From assembly GCF_009017415.1 (NCBI RefSeq), contig NC_092409.1:930001-994000 (forward strand): a stretch of 64,000 bases of DNA, read 5' to 3'. The stretch is from Aspergillus flavus. Taxonomy: Eukaryota > Ascomycota > Eurotiomycetes > Eurotiales > Aspergillaceae. This document shows, piece by piece, positions 23,555-34,350 of the stretch; position 1 is the first letter of the stretch, and each line of letters opens with the position of its first letter. Below the pieces are notes generated by a model. It was not told where the DNA came from and made no database searches. It was given only the letters and a program-made list of their open reading frames with translations. The position numbers and the translations under genes are program-made.

Positions 23555-24829
23555 CCTGAAACAGTTGAGATTGATCTTGTCGCCAAAGTACAGAAGTAGG
23601 AACCTGCGATATTTGAGGACTTGAATGAGAGGAGTACCACCAGCAAAGTATGGAATGACACGCGTGTCTATAGTAAATACAAAGTCACGTTCCTGGCTTG
23701 GGTCTTTGATTTCTTAACTGTGTCATTCCTGCAGGTAAGGGTACAAACAATTACTACTACACCGCCATTGCCTTCCTACAGAAATACCACAGGTACATAC
23801 ATACATACATACATACATCCATACATACATCCATACATACATCCATACATACATCCATACATACAGACGTATCACATTGCTGAAGTGTCATTGTAAGCTT
23901 GGTATTCTCTTGCTTTTCAGACTGGTGGCGTTACCATACCATTTGCCATGCAATATCTTTTTGTTTTTTTGATTTTTTTGGTCCTTAGAAACAAGAAAAT
24001 CATAATGCTCAAAAATCTTTGCAGAAAAGTAGCTCACCCACTAATTCTAGCTCGTGTAGGTAGTCCCACCAAATTGGAGCCCTGGGCAGAAAAGAAACTC
24101 ATTATGAGGCATCATTACTAAGCCCCACTCACATTGATACCTCACATTCCGAGTTATTCAGGAGGCTGGCGCCGGCTACCTAGTGGTAAAGGAGGACATA
24201 TTCCAGAGTACATAGGCTAGAATAATTCACGATAAACTCTTGGTATTCAAATCTAACATAGAGCCTAATGTTGTCCTTCCGTACTAGTCATAACCTAGGC
24301 GTCGGATGCGGCTCCACACCAACACAGCTTCAATTTTAACAATAAGACTGTTAGGTCAGGCGACTTTCATCTCCAATGTGTAGCCATGAAGGTGAGCAGG
24401 TCGGCTCGTACGGGAAGTAAGTTAGCTAGCACACCTCACGGTATTGATCAGCCCCAACCAATTTGACATGTCAGGAGAGAGAGACGGATAGCTTCCTGCA
24501 GATGTCGAAGTGACACATATAACCCCTTTTGTACAACAACAAACCCCGTGACGAAAGGTTTATGAATGCAGCTAAATATGCAAATGGGATTAGTGGTGCA
24601 GGCTTGCATAGAAATGTGGAGATACCACCGTCTAGTGATTTGGCTGAAGAATTTGTGAGGAGGATCATCGTCCAAAACAAGGATAACCGTGAAATATCAT
24701 ACAGGGCAACGATCTGCGCGATATGGTATGACTTCTCGCTGTTCGTTAGCTGCTGGGATCCTTGTTCTCCGAGCTCTTCACTGCATGAAAGAGTTATACG
24801 TTATTGAGAAGACAGCAATATACACCACC
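23555..24829. other. Promoter region between the PKS and hydroxylase genes
   Basis: Divergent intergenic region shared by the PKS (minus) and the histidine-box hydroxylase (plus), so it could coordinate both. It contains a microsatellite and T-rich runs near 23958-23980. No further gene is seen. Confidence 0.5.
23794..23865. repeat. CATA/CATCCATA microsatellite
   Basis: Imperfect tandem array of CATA units interrupted regularly as CATCCATACATA, about 240 bp upstream of the PKS start codon. Confidence 0.85.
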
Positions 24830-25669
24830 ATGGTTATTCTTGCAGACAAAGTTCCCTACTTGCATATCGTATGGGCCCAGCTAGTACAAAAGTATCCGCC
24901 CAGGACACTTGAACTCATGGGAAGTGTCTTCACACAGATCACCATGTTTTGGTCTCTATCCCTTGTTTTTCTACTACTGGATTCGTTCGGCCCATCCTAT
25001 GTCAAGCGGTACAAAATACAAAGGTCCTCTCGGCAACCCCGTCGAACACTTCTCTGGCAGGCCGCTCTCATGGCTGCCCTAAATCAAGCATTCACGATAC
25101 TATTACACCTGGGTCAGCTTTTCATCGTTCGCCCACTGGTCCCTCAGATCACCGGCTTACGAGTGGAACCCAAGCTGCCATCGGCGGCTGAGATCATGCA
25201 TGATATTTTGTGGTGTACACTGGGCCGTGAAGCTCTGTTTTACTATGGCCACCGTGCCTTACATTGGCCTTGGCTGTACAGGCGGTTTCATAAACAGCAC
25301 CATCTTTTTAATACTCCCGTGGCTGTCGCTTCGCTTTATTGTCACCCCGTCGAACATGTGGTCTCCAATATATTACCTGTTATTATTCCTGCACATATTC
25401 TGAGGATCCATATCGTCACATTCTGGTTGTTCTCTTGCGGGGTCATCGCCCAAGCCTCCTTGGCACATTGTGGATACAGCTTTTTTGACTTGAGCTTCGC
25501 TGGTTGGAAGCCAGAGGTTCATGATTTGCATCACGAGAAGTTCAACGTCAACTATGGATTGATAGGCCTCTTGGATGCTATTCATGGAACGAGAGACACT
25601 GGAAGGCGGCGTTTATGGGTGGGGGTTTCGGACATACAGGATGAAGGTCTGTCAAAAGTGAAACAGTAG
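24830..25669 (+). CDS. Fatty acid hydroxylase / sterol desaturase superfamily membrane enzyme
   Basis: The protein carries the three histidine boxes of the di-iron membrane hydroxylases: HRALH (HX3H), HKQHH (HX2HH) and HDLHH (HX2HH), plus HCGY between them. Hydrophobic segments around TMFWSLSLVFLLLD, the LLHLG region and the IIPAHILRIHIVTFWLF region fit an ER membrane enzyme that inserts oxygen or a double bond into a lipid or polyketide chain using O2 and reduced cofactor. I chose the ATG at 24830 (279 aa) because its context, CACCATGG, is optimal. The frame stays open upstream to an ATG at 24689 (326 aa), which would add a less conserved leader. Single exon. It is transcribed divergently from the PKS, so a tailoring role is plausible; a housekeeping sterol role is less likely given the low similarity to ERG3/ERG25-type enzymes in my reading. 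Confidence 0.85.
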   Translation: MVILADKVPYLHIVWAQLVQKYPPRTLELMGSVFTQITMFWSLSLVFLLLDSFGPSYVKRYKIQRSSRQPRRTLLWQAALMAALNQAFTILLHLGQLFIVRPLVPQITGLRVEPKLPSAAEIMHDILWCTLGREALFYYGHRALHWPWLYRRFHKQHHLFNTPVAVASLYCHPVEHVVSNILPVIIPAHILRIHIVTFWLFSCGVIAQASLAHCGYSFFDLSFAGWKPEVHDLHHEKFNVNYGLIGLLDAIHGTRDTGRRRLWVGVSDIQDEGLSKVKQ

Positions 25670-26097
25670 AGAATGCCCCAGCGTGGGATAGGTTAAGCAT
25701 AGCAGACTTGGAAGCCCGTTATCAATGCAGTTCAACAGTTCGGAACGCGTCACACAGGTACATGCAGTAGTTGTACATTAAAAAGTCTAACCTCATTTTA
25801 AACGCTACGAAAGATTAGCAGCTGCCAAGCCCCAACCTATGGTGTTTTCCATAGTATTGTACAGACCTTTCGAGCAGATGGCGTTTTACACTCCCTTGGA
25901 GCACACTAGAGTGTAATTGGTACATATTCTAACAGCCCAAACGCCTTCTCAGGCGTAGAAAAGTTTGAGTGGCCAACAGTCTTTAGTTACCAATATACCA
26001 ACGGACAAACAAGCTATCTTCAGTGGACCTAATCTGAGCACGACTGGCATCAAGCCTTCCTCATCACGCCACCCCGTAATTAGGCGGACGATTGATT
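25670..26097. other. Intergenic between convergent genes
   Basis: Short 3' region between the hydroxylase (plus) and the HsbA gene (minus). Nothing else is seen. Confidence 0.5.
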
Positions 26098-26693
26098 TCA
26101 TATAAATAGCGAGATTGCGTCGTCAAATGAGTTTGCAAGGCTATCAACAGGGCCCTGGATACTTGTATGGTTATCTACAGGTATCTTCGCCTTCGTCGCC
26201 TTCTCGTACGCGGTTCTGTCGGCAGCAAAATTTCGCAGAAGCCCGGTTGCGAACATGCGGACACCCATGGAGTCTATGGAGTCGACCTAATATGCAGAAA
26301 CAATTGTTAGCCACGGCCAGGCGCATGAGGGTTGCGATGCTCTCGTACCTTTGCCGGGACAGCCTTCAGGGCATCATCAATTGTCTTCCGGACTGTGTGG
26401 TAGTTCTCCAAAATGTCGGGTACATCGTCGTATGACAGCGGGTCCGCATCCTCGAAAGCTTTTCTTGAGGCCTCAGCTGCTTTTGTAGTCTCAAAGAGAT
26501 CCCTCGCTAGTAATAGGCCCTTAATAAAACTGCCATCGAATCCTTCTAGCGATTGCCGTGCGACATGAGTCTTCTCGTTAAGATTCTGCATTCCCTGGAT
26601 GATCGTGGGTGCATCCTTAGCTTCCAACAGGGAGCCGAAATTTCCCATCATCCCCAGCAGTAGAATGAGAGTCGCGGAAAACCTTGGACGCAT
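26098..26693 (-). CDS. HsbA-like secreted protein (hydrophobic surface-binding family), two exons
   Basis: Exon 1 (26349-26693) and exon 2 (26098-26286) are joined by a 62-bp intron with GTACGA donor, GGCTAAC branch site and TATTAG acceptor, giving about 177 aa. The N-terminus MRPRFSATLILLLGMMG is a signal peptide. The rest is predominantly helical without cysteines, with a spacing typical of the HsbA / cell-wall galactomannoprotein family (NLNEKTHVARQSLEGFDGS, ENYHTVRKTIDDALKAVP, then AADRTAYEKATKAKIPVDN). The Aspergillus oryzae HsbA binds hydrophobic surfaces and recruits a cutinase-like enzyme. Here it lies between two oxidative enzymes and a few kb from a secreted lipase, so a similar surface role is possible (inference). 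Family assignment rests on overall pattern, not on a diagnostic motif. Confidence 0.7.
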
Positions 26694-27466
26694 CTTTGCA
26701 CCGTCTCCCGAAGCCCTTGCATTCGCTTCAAACTGCCAAAATTACTAGGGGTGTGGGATGGTTCCAGTATTTAACAACTTTTCTCCTGAAATCTCGTTAT
26801 GCAACTGCAGAATGGTCACGGGAATGTGGATCAAGACACGGTAAGTCCTTGCCGATTCCGTAGCTAATAAGTAACCAACAGCATTTTGCCAGATGAATGG
26901 ACCTGCAGCAATAATCGACACGCGTGTGGCAATTGTTGACCACCGAATTTCCTTTCCTTGATTTGTTTGGTTGATCAAGGCACCAGCCAACAGTTCCATC
27001 ATGCTAATGTGATAATGTTCATACGTTATGGGTTCAAGGTTCGAGAATGCAGCATGTCAAAATTTCCATTGGGAGCACTATAGAAACACCGGTGGGTAAA
27101 TTATTGGGAGTCCCTTGCACATTTCACGACCCATTCTTTGCACATCGTTGCCATGCAGGGCGCATCCTAGTCTCGATTGTATTGATCATCCACCGGTTCA
27201 CTCCCAATACATGGGAGCTTCATGAATCCCCAGTACCTCACCTGGAAGTAAGGGGTAGACCGCATGCACAAGCCAGCAGGTTAATCCCTATTTGTACATA
27301 CCCTTTCGGATTTGTCACTCGCATTATCTAGGGCACAGTCAGAAGTGCACTGGTAGGCTTGGCGGTATTGGCTTGGTATCGCCATGTAAGGCACATTTTA
27401 TATCTTTTCATGCAACGAAACCAGCGAACTGGTATTGAAATATCAGCACATTTTAAAACCCATAAA
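26694..27466. other. Divergent promoter region
   Basis: Lies between the HsbA gene (minus) and the flavin monooxygenase (plus). An 85-codon minus-strand frame at 26745-27002 has an ATG but overlaps the HsbA promoter and is not recognisable. Confidence 0.45.
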
Positions 27467-29339
27467 ATGACTTCTAAGGACAGACTCAGCAATTCAGATT
27501 ACTTCCCGGTAATCATTATAGGTGCCGGCCTATCTGGGATTGCCGCAGGGTGCCAACTGAAAACAAAGCTTGGCCTGGGCCGTTTTCGTATATATGACCG
27601 GAACGATGGAATTGGGGTGCGTTCGCATTCTTGCTCTCTGTGGACGAGAATTGACAGTATTCTAGGGGACATGGTGGATTCATCGGTATCCAGGTGTAGC
27701 ATGCGATGTGTCAGTACAAGAACCTCCCCTATATTCCACGACTGCTGTTCACAGTATCTCCTAGCCCTGCAAGCTTGTACTCCTATTCCTTCGCGCAAAA
27801 CCCTTCATGGTCAACTCTCAAGCCTTCGGGGGAGGAGATTGCGGCATACATACAGGCAACCTCTGATAAATTCGGTCTTTCGTCTCATATTCAGCTGAAT
27901 ACCGAGGTTAGCAGTCTGATATGGGATGAGCAGAAGGAAGAATGGGAAGTATCTTTACATCAGATACCATCGGCCCATGGAAAGTCACCAAATTGTTCCG
28001 CACGGAGGTCCAAGTGCTCTGTGCGAGCCAAGATAGTCATCAGTGCCACAGGGAAGTTCGCCGTCCCTCAGACAGACTCCATCCGCGTTCCAGGTATTGA
28101 AACCTTTACGGGAAGCGTATTGCACACCGCAAGATGGGATGCCAATGTCAACCTCCAGGATAAACGTGTTGTGGTTATTGGGGCTGGCTGCAGCGCAGCC
28201 CAATTGGTCCCAGCTCTTCTTCGCCAATATAATGTTCGCTCCGTTACACAACTGGTAAGAACGGCTCCCTGGGTATCTCCAACCCTTCTTTCTTCCCGGC
28301 AGCTGCGTGTATGGGAGACATACACGCCGTGGCTAATGCAGAAGATCCCTGGCCTGTCGCAGGCTGTTCGCCTGGTTATGTTTCTAATAGCTGAACTTTC
28401 ATTCTTTCGAATATTCAAAGCCGGACAACACTATAGTCGCGAGAGGTATGAATCTAAGCTTCGACGTTATATGGAGCGCAATAGCCCCAGTCAATATCGC
28501 GAAATACTCACTCCCCATTATGAGCTGGGGTGTAAAAGGCTTGTCCATGATGCAGGGTGGTTCAAAGCGCTCTGGGATCCTAGACTGCATATCACGGACC
28601 TTCGGCTTGGCAGGGTCGAAAAGAGGGCGGTAACGCTAACTGACATGAGGGGCGATTATCAATTTGCACATTCGCATGAGAGCAAGATACCAGCAGATGT
28701 AATTATCATGGCAACAGGATACGACACCTCCTCCCTACTACACAATATACACGTCATCGGCAGTGGAAGTGCTACGCTTCATGACTACTGGACATCTGAA
28801 GGGATTCAGGCATACCAGGGGTTGGCGGTCCCTGGATTCAAGAACCTGTTTCTGCTACTGGGGCCTAACTCATCGAGTGGTCATACAAGCGTTATGATTG
28901 GGGTGGAAAATTCCATCTACTATATTTTGAAACTTATTAAGCCAATTCTTGACTCCGAAGTGAGCTGTTGGGATATCAAGAAGGAATCGAGCAGAGTATG
29001 GACAGAGAGCGTTCAAAAGGCATCTCAAGAGAGCGTGTGGGTAACTGGCAGATGTCACAGCTGGTATGTTGACGATAAAGGGTGGAATAGCGCTGTATAC
29101 CCGTGAGTACGGACCTGGATTGCTGCATCTATTATCACCTTAAATAACAAGGCCACAGATATTCCATGATCTATAATACTTATCGCGCTATGTTCCCTTA
29201 CTGGGATGACTGGATACCACGGTATACAAACAAAGGCATTGATAAGCAACATCAAAGAAGGATGCTTAGATCTGGTATTTATATTGTTCTACCTATATTG
29301 CTTATCGCACTTATGGGTTTGTATAAGTTGATGAACTAA
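27467..29339 (+). CDS. Baeyer-Villiger-type flavin monooxygenase with C-terminal membrane anchor, four exons
   Basis: Exons 27467-27616, 27666-27709, 27765-29102 and 29159-29339 join in frame to about 570 aa. Motifs in order: FAD-binding GAGLSG (residues 19-24); GGTWW and RYPGVACDVPASLYSYSF formed across introns 1 and 2; the Baeyer-Villiger fingerprint FTGSVLHTARWD; the NADPH-binding GAGCSAAQ; and MATGYD near the C-terminus. The family inserts oxygen next to a ketone using FAD, NADPH and O2, or in some members hydroxylates. If translation ran through the last GTGAGT donor it would stop at 29106. Splicing restores the family's C-terminal aromatic block (SMIYNTYRAMFPYWDDW) and adds a final hydrophobic helix (IVLPILLIALMGLY), so the enzyme is probably anchored in a membrane. 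Its location near the HR-PKS suggests a tailoring role, such as forming an ester or lactone (inference). Confidence 0.9.
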
Positions 29340-31242
29340 AATATACTTTCCATCATGCAATTGCTTCGTGGTCGTAGTGTCTGTAATGCAATTTATTCGG
29401 AATAGCATTCCCTCTTTATATCTAGATACGTGAGTATTGTACCAAAATGTCGAACCTTAACCTAGGAAAGGCAAGCATATCTATTGCGCCGTGTAGACCT
29501 TTGCTAGGTTCTTAACCAGAGTTGAATGGTGTCCCCGAAGAGCTCCTCTCCCCCGCTGCTATATCGTGGATGGGTATATTCTTACAACTGGGATATTCTT
29601 CACCCTTGGGGCTCAGAATGGCATTCAAAAGGGTTACATCTAGAGCTACGAAGCTGTTAATGTGCCTTCTGTATCCCTTGCACCCGCCTTCGTTTGTGGG
29701 TCGTTCATTTTCCGAGCGTGTTGAGGATCGAAGCTCACGATGAGGAATAGGTAAGATGGTACCACTCTACATACGATATCAGAAACAAGTTATACTGGCT
29801 TAGATATACAAGATAAACTAGTGTAATTGTGCAAGATTCTCAATGTAGGATGCGCATAAGGCTGGTCTTCGGTGAAAAGGCTCTTACACAGCAAGAGAGA
29901 AATGAGAGGTGGCCAGATCTTGAAGGCTGCATTCCTTCAGAAAGTCCTCCCATGTGCTCGGTCTGACGTCCGGATACTTCATGTTATCGACTTTGGGCGC
30001 AACGAAGGTGTCTCCAATAATTCCAGTAATAGTGCCTATTATTCGAGGGTGATGCAGCTTTGTTGCTTTTGTCGAGCTCCTTCACGAAGTATACCAGTCC
30101 CTCTCTGCGCACGAGTTTCTGGGCAGAAGATCAATCACAACTGGTCCCTGTGTTGGATGCTAATATCTACTGTGAAGAGACTTCTGAAGTATTGATTTTT
30201 GTGTCCAACGGTTTCGGTTAACTTGCTACTCTGAAGTAGGGCGCACTTTTCTTTACTGGAGAACCAGTTATATACAAGGCCTTTGGGTTAATATCAGGGA
30301 ATTTAAATACATGTAGGTCATTACGAGTAGTATACCACAGGTACTGATTGCTTCAGTACCGCCTGGATAAGATACATCACCACGCCAGGCTCGTCGGGGC
30401 CCATCCTCTTCAACCGGCCAATATCGACGTGCAAGCTGGTTGGGAGCTGCTTCTGTCACTGGATCTATTTTCTAATTCTTTTAAAACTGATATCGCTGCT
30501 GAGCTCTGCCAGATCGCTTCTGTAGGATCTGTATAAACTATTGTTGTCTCTGGGCCTGGGTTGTCTCTGTAATATTCTATATAGATAGACTAGACTCAGA
30601 CTTCGGTCTATATCTCTCGGAGAGAGCTTTTTAGCAGCTTGCTTAGCTGCTTAATCAGTCTTCTTGTTTTCTAGTACTCTCTGATAATCTGGGACACATT
30701 GAATAGTAATCAGATATACTTGATTTATTAGTCTTTGAACTATATTCTGGGTCTGAATTACTAATCTCTGTTCTGCACTAGTTCTGGTATCTCGTAGTCT
30801 AGCTATCTGCTTAGTTTTCCAGATATCTGAGAGCTTTTACTATACAGGCCCCCTTCTATATATATAATATAACTGTTTACGAAAAGTACTAGAAGAGACT
30901 AAAAGTAATAGATAGGGAAGATAGAAAGGCAGCTACTAGGGGAGTAACGGGCAGTTTTAGTCATGTTTAAAAGTTTTTTAATTTTAGACTATCTTCTGTG
31001 GGATATATACCGTTTATAGTTAGATTCTAGGCTCCCACGCACCTGTATAGCTAGATGTTCAGTAGTTAAGCTCTACCTGGTTAATAGAATCTTGATTGAT
31101 TGATTGATTGGGCCTGAAGCTAAACAATACAGAGTGGAAGAGACCATCACAAGCATTATAAGAAATCAGAATTAGAGGGCCACTTTGGTAAGACATGCAG
31201 TCCTGGAAAATTCAAACTCTGTCACCCAGAGCAGATGTACGG
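29340..31242. other. Gene-poor AT-rich stretch
   Basis: No intact gene. From about 30480 to 31080 the sequence is dominated by CT/TA-rich simple patterns with frequent stops in all frames, resembling a heavily mutated repeat. A TTGATTGATTGATTG microsatellite lies near 31093. The family of the relic cannot be named. Confidence 0.45.
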
Positions 31243-32395
31243 TCAAACACCCGTTCCGTTGGAGATATAATGGGTTGCAAAGAAGGTATCATTGCCGGCC
31301 AGCATTCTCAGACGATCCAGATCCTCGGCGCTCCAGCTTTCGTCCATATCACGGTACGTGAACTTTGGCCCGCATGCGGTTATATGCCCCAGATAATTTC
31401 GATGATCTTCAATCTCAAAGCTGAATCCTGTTTGGCGTGTGCCATTGCATGATAGATTCTCCAGCCCACGGCATACCTTGATGGTATCGGTGCCATTCAG
31501 GGATACACCTGAAATCCAGTACTCAGGCCAGATATGTCTATAACCAAGATCATAGATCCCGAACAAGCTCATTGGGGGTAGTGATGGCACCGGGTCATAT
31601 CCATGAGTTATCCGGGTTGTTAATCCCTGCTGGGCTGAGACGAACTCAGCAAACCGTGCGTCCCCGACACGTGGTGAGCCATATGAATATATATCGCAGG
31701 GTATCTGCATCGTGCGAAGATAAGCACCAGCGATCGTGGCAATGGCCGCACCTAGAGAGTGACCGGTAACGACCACATGATAGTCATTATGCGCCTCTCT
31801 AGCCCTGGTGAGTGCGTCCATAACGTCAGGTTTCAAGAGCTGCCAGGATCTATAAAACCCGGAGTGTATCCCGCAAGAGCAGATGTCGTTACCACTTTGA
31901 GGCTTGTCTGATCCGAACAGTTTGTCCCAGAACCCCCTTGGTCCAGGCTCATCTATCTTCCAGAATTGGAAGTTCTTGATCCAGTTCCGCACGGAGTTGC
32001 TGCCGCGAAACGATACGATAAGAAGTCGATGGGTGTCGTCCACAGCAACAAAGCCGCGGATGTCCTCCTCGTTGAACTCTGCTATTGTCTGGGCATTGGC
32101 AGCTTCGACGAGGGGACAAACCCCTTCAATGCAACGTATGCTGCCGAGGATACCGTCGTCGTTGTTATGGTCGCAGTAGGCGGCAGCAGAGTACTGCGCA
32201 AACAGTTGGAATTTGACCAGCTGGTCATCTGGAATAGCTTCAAACTCATGATCGTTAGTGGACAATGACTACAACAAAATGACCTGTCTGATACATACAC
32301 CTGGGTGCCACAAAGTGACACTGGGCCAGTATCGCTGAACCTAGCAGCTGAAATACCAGAAGAACTGGTACTATACCTAATACATTCAACATCAT
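31243..32395 (-). CDS. Secreted class 3 lipase / esterase, two exons
   Basis: The catalytic exon (31243-32228) encodes an alpha/beta-hydrolase of the fungal lipase class 3 type (Rhizomucor lipase / feruloyl esterase group): QYSAAAYC near its start, SFRGSNSVRNWIKN, nucleophile Ser in GHSLGAA, the acid in HGYDPVPSLPP and a late His (for example YRHIWPE or GHITACGP region). The open frame has no ATG at its left end, only TTG. Exon 1 (32299-32395) supplies MMLNVLGIVPVLLVFQLLGS, a clear signal peptide. The 70-bp intron (32229-32298) has a perfect GTATGT donor, a CTAAC branch and a TTCCAG acceptor, giving about 360 aa starting with the junction CHFVAPRYDQLVKF. Substrates would be triglycerides or esters outside the cell. 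Four N-glycosylation-type NxT/S sites near the end fit secretion. Confidence 0.88.
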
Positions 32396-34324
32396 CACTA
32401 CCGTGACACTATACAAAGCAACAGCTATTCATGTATCTTACGTATCGTGGACAACAGGTTATGATTAAATACTATATTCGAACTCCTAAGACAGATGTCT
32501 GCCTTTGTGTGCCGAAGTGTCACTCAGCGGATACATAGCGTCAGGGGTATTTCGATGCCCTAACTAGTTCATCCTGCAGGAAGGATATCTTGGACAAAGG
32601 AACAACATAATATGGGGTCTTCTGAGCTTTGGCAGAAAGCCACGTTTACAAAGGACCTGTGGATCGTATCTATATCCCCATATAAATGATCTCTATGTTT
32701 GAAGGAACTCTCTGATGCCTGAAGCAAAAAGCGATATATCTTCTGCACCTTCCCATAGGGCGTCCCTTCCCTACGCTCGGAGGCACGTCTCTAACAGATG
32801 GCCTCCATAGCTTCGTTTCTAAAAATCTTCCTCGAATGCATTATTCTGGAGTTTCTATGATCCATTGGTTTCTTTCTTCAGCTTCGTTTTGGTTTCACTG
32901 CCCATTTTCTCCTTAGCGAGCCAAACCCTGCAGAGAAAGGCCCACTTTAACCAGGGGAAGTAGATACCAAAAGTGTCTAACGGTTCTATTGGAATCTAAA
33001 TTCTTCGACTGATCCTTCGGGCCTTATGTGGCGCTCGCCAATCTTTCCCCGTTCCATTGACCTCGAGAGTGGCAGTAGCGATATCGCATCCCTTTCGTAC
33101 CGACCTTCCTAATATTTCCGGAGATCAGAAGGTTGAGACAGGCCTCACAGATTTTACAAAGCTACCATGAGAAGGGTTTATGGTTCGTAGTGGAGGCAGG
33201 TATGAGAGGGGAGATAATTGACCGAATAAGTTGGTATAATGCCGTATTCCGGCAGTGGCTACCAAGGTCTGACCGGTTATCTACGTTGTACTAGGCCATA
33301 TCGAGGCCAAGTTTCATCCGCCAGGGGGATATCCCATTGCAGCAATCATGATGTTTCATCGGGTGTGGACTTATCGTGTTAACCAATTCGGGTCTGGTAG
33401 CTGTATGTTTCTTTTTTCCATTTATATCGATGTCGATCGCTAAGGAGAATAAGCGAAAGCACTACTCTAGCGCCGGAAAATCCTCCGCTACATAGTACGT
33501 GTGACTGAATGCGCGTTGCTATAAATACAACCTCACATTGGGCCAGACCCTCGCTAAGGCTGTTGGGAAAGGAATTGAACAAATCATACAGATGCGCTGT
33601 TCCCAACACATTTTCAGATAAAGTAGGTCCATGAGGCGCGTAGGTATGAAAGCCGGGGAGGCATAAAAGTCCCGTATTGGATGCGATACCCTGTTTCATC
33701 GTCGGCATGCAAAGCCAATAAAATCCTCCGATAATTGACTTTATAGTGAGGTAGAGCTAGTCTAAAGTTAGTTTCCGGATGTCACTATCTTAACGATTCG
33801 AGATACGCATTGGGTATGTGTATTCTGACATACGAAGAATATGGCGGCCTAAAAAAGATGAGCATTGGTGTAACTAGTTAATCGTTCTTTTCAGCCGAAA
33901 GGCGTTGCATATTCAGTTAGTAAGGAGCACCAAAACTAGATCACCATAGTTCGGAAGAACAACCAAGGATAGAACAAGATCACCTCCGGAGAAGGCTAAG
34001 GATAGCCTCGTGCGCCAGTGGAGACCTCGACCAGGGCACCAAAGGGAGAACGGCGTTTAAGTTTTCCGCTAGCAAGCTATCACCGTTCTGCCGATGCCCA
34101 CAGTCCCAGACCAGAAAAGGTTTCCAAAAACCCCCGATGACACATGAAATGTAACCTTATGATGATGATGTCAGGCGATTGTGGATACTATAAGTGGGTG
34201 GATCCGTGGGGCATCGATGTACTAGTGTAAGCCTTCGAAGTTAAAGTCTCTTAACGAGCGTCGACTTCAAAGTAGACTCGCAGAGGAGCCCAAAAATTGG
34301 TTATTCAGCCCAAACGGTTTGTGG

Positions 34325-34350
34325 CTGGGCTAGGGGTTGAGTCGGACCTC
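34325..34350 (+). repeat. 26-bp dispersed repeat, copy 2
   Basis: Matches 9607-9632 except for three A/G transitions. It is followed directly by a hairpin with CTCCGGT / ACCGGAG arms. Source element unknown. Confidence 0.5.

Noticed and set aside
23794..23865. Possible CRISPR-like regular array
   Set aside because: The units are simple CATA repeats with no unique spacers, and the genome is eukaryotic.
27359..27466. Longer N-terminus for the flavin monooxygenase
   Set aside because: The extra 36 codons begin without a good ATG context and the family normally starts shortly before the GAGLSG motif, fitting the ATG at 27467.
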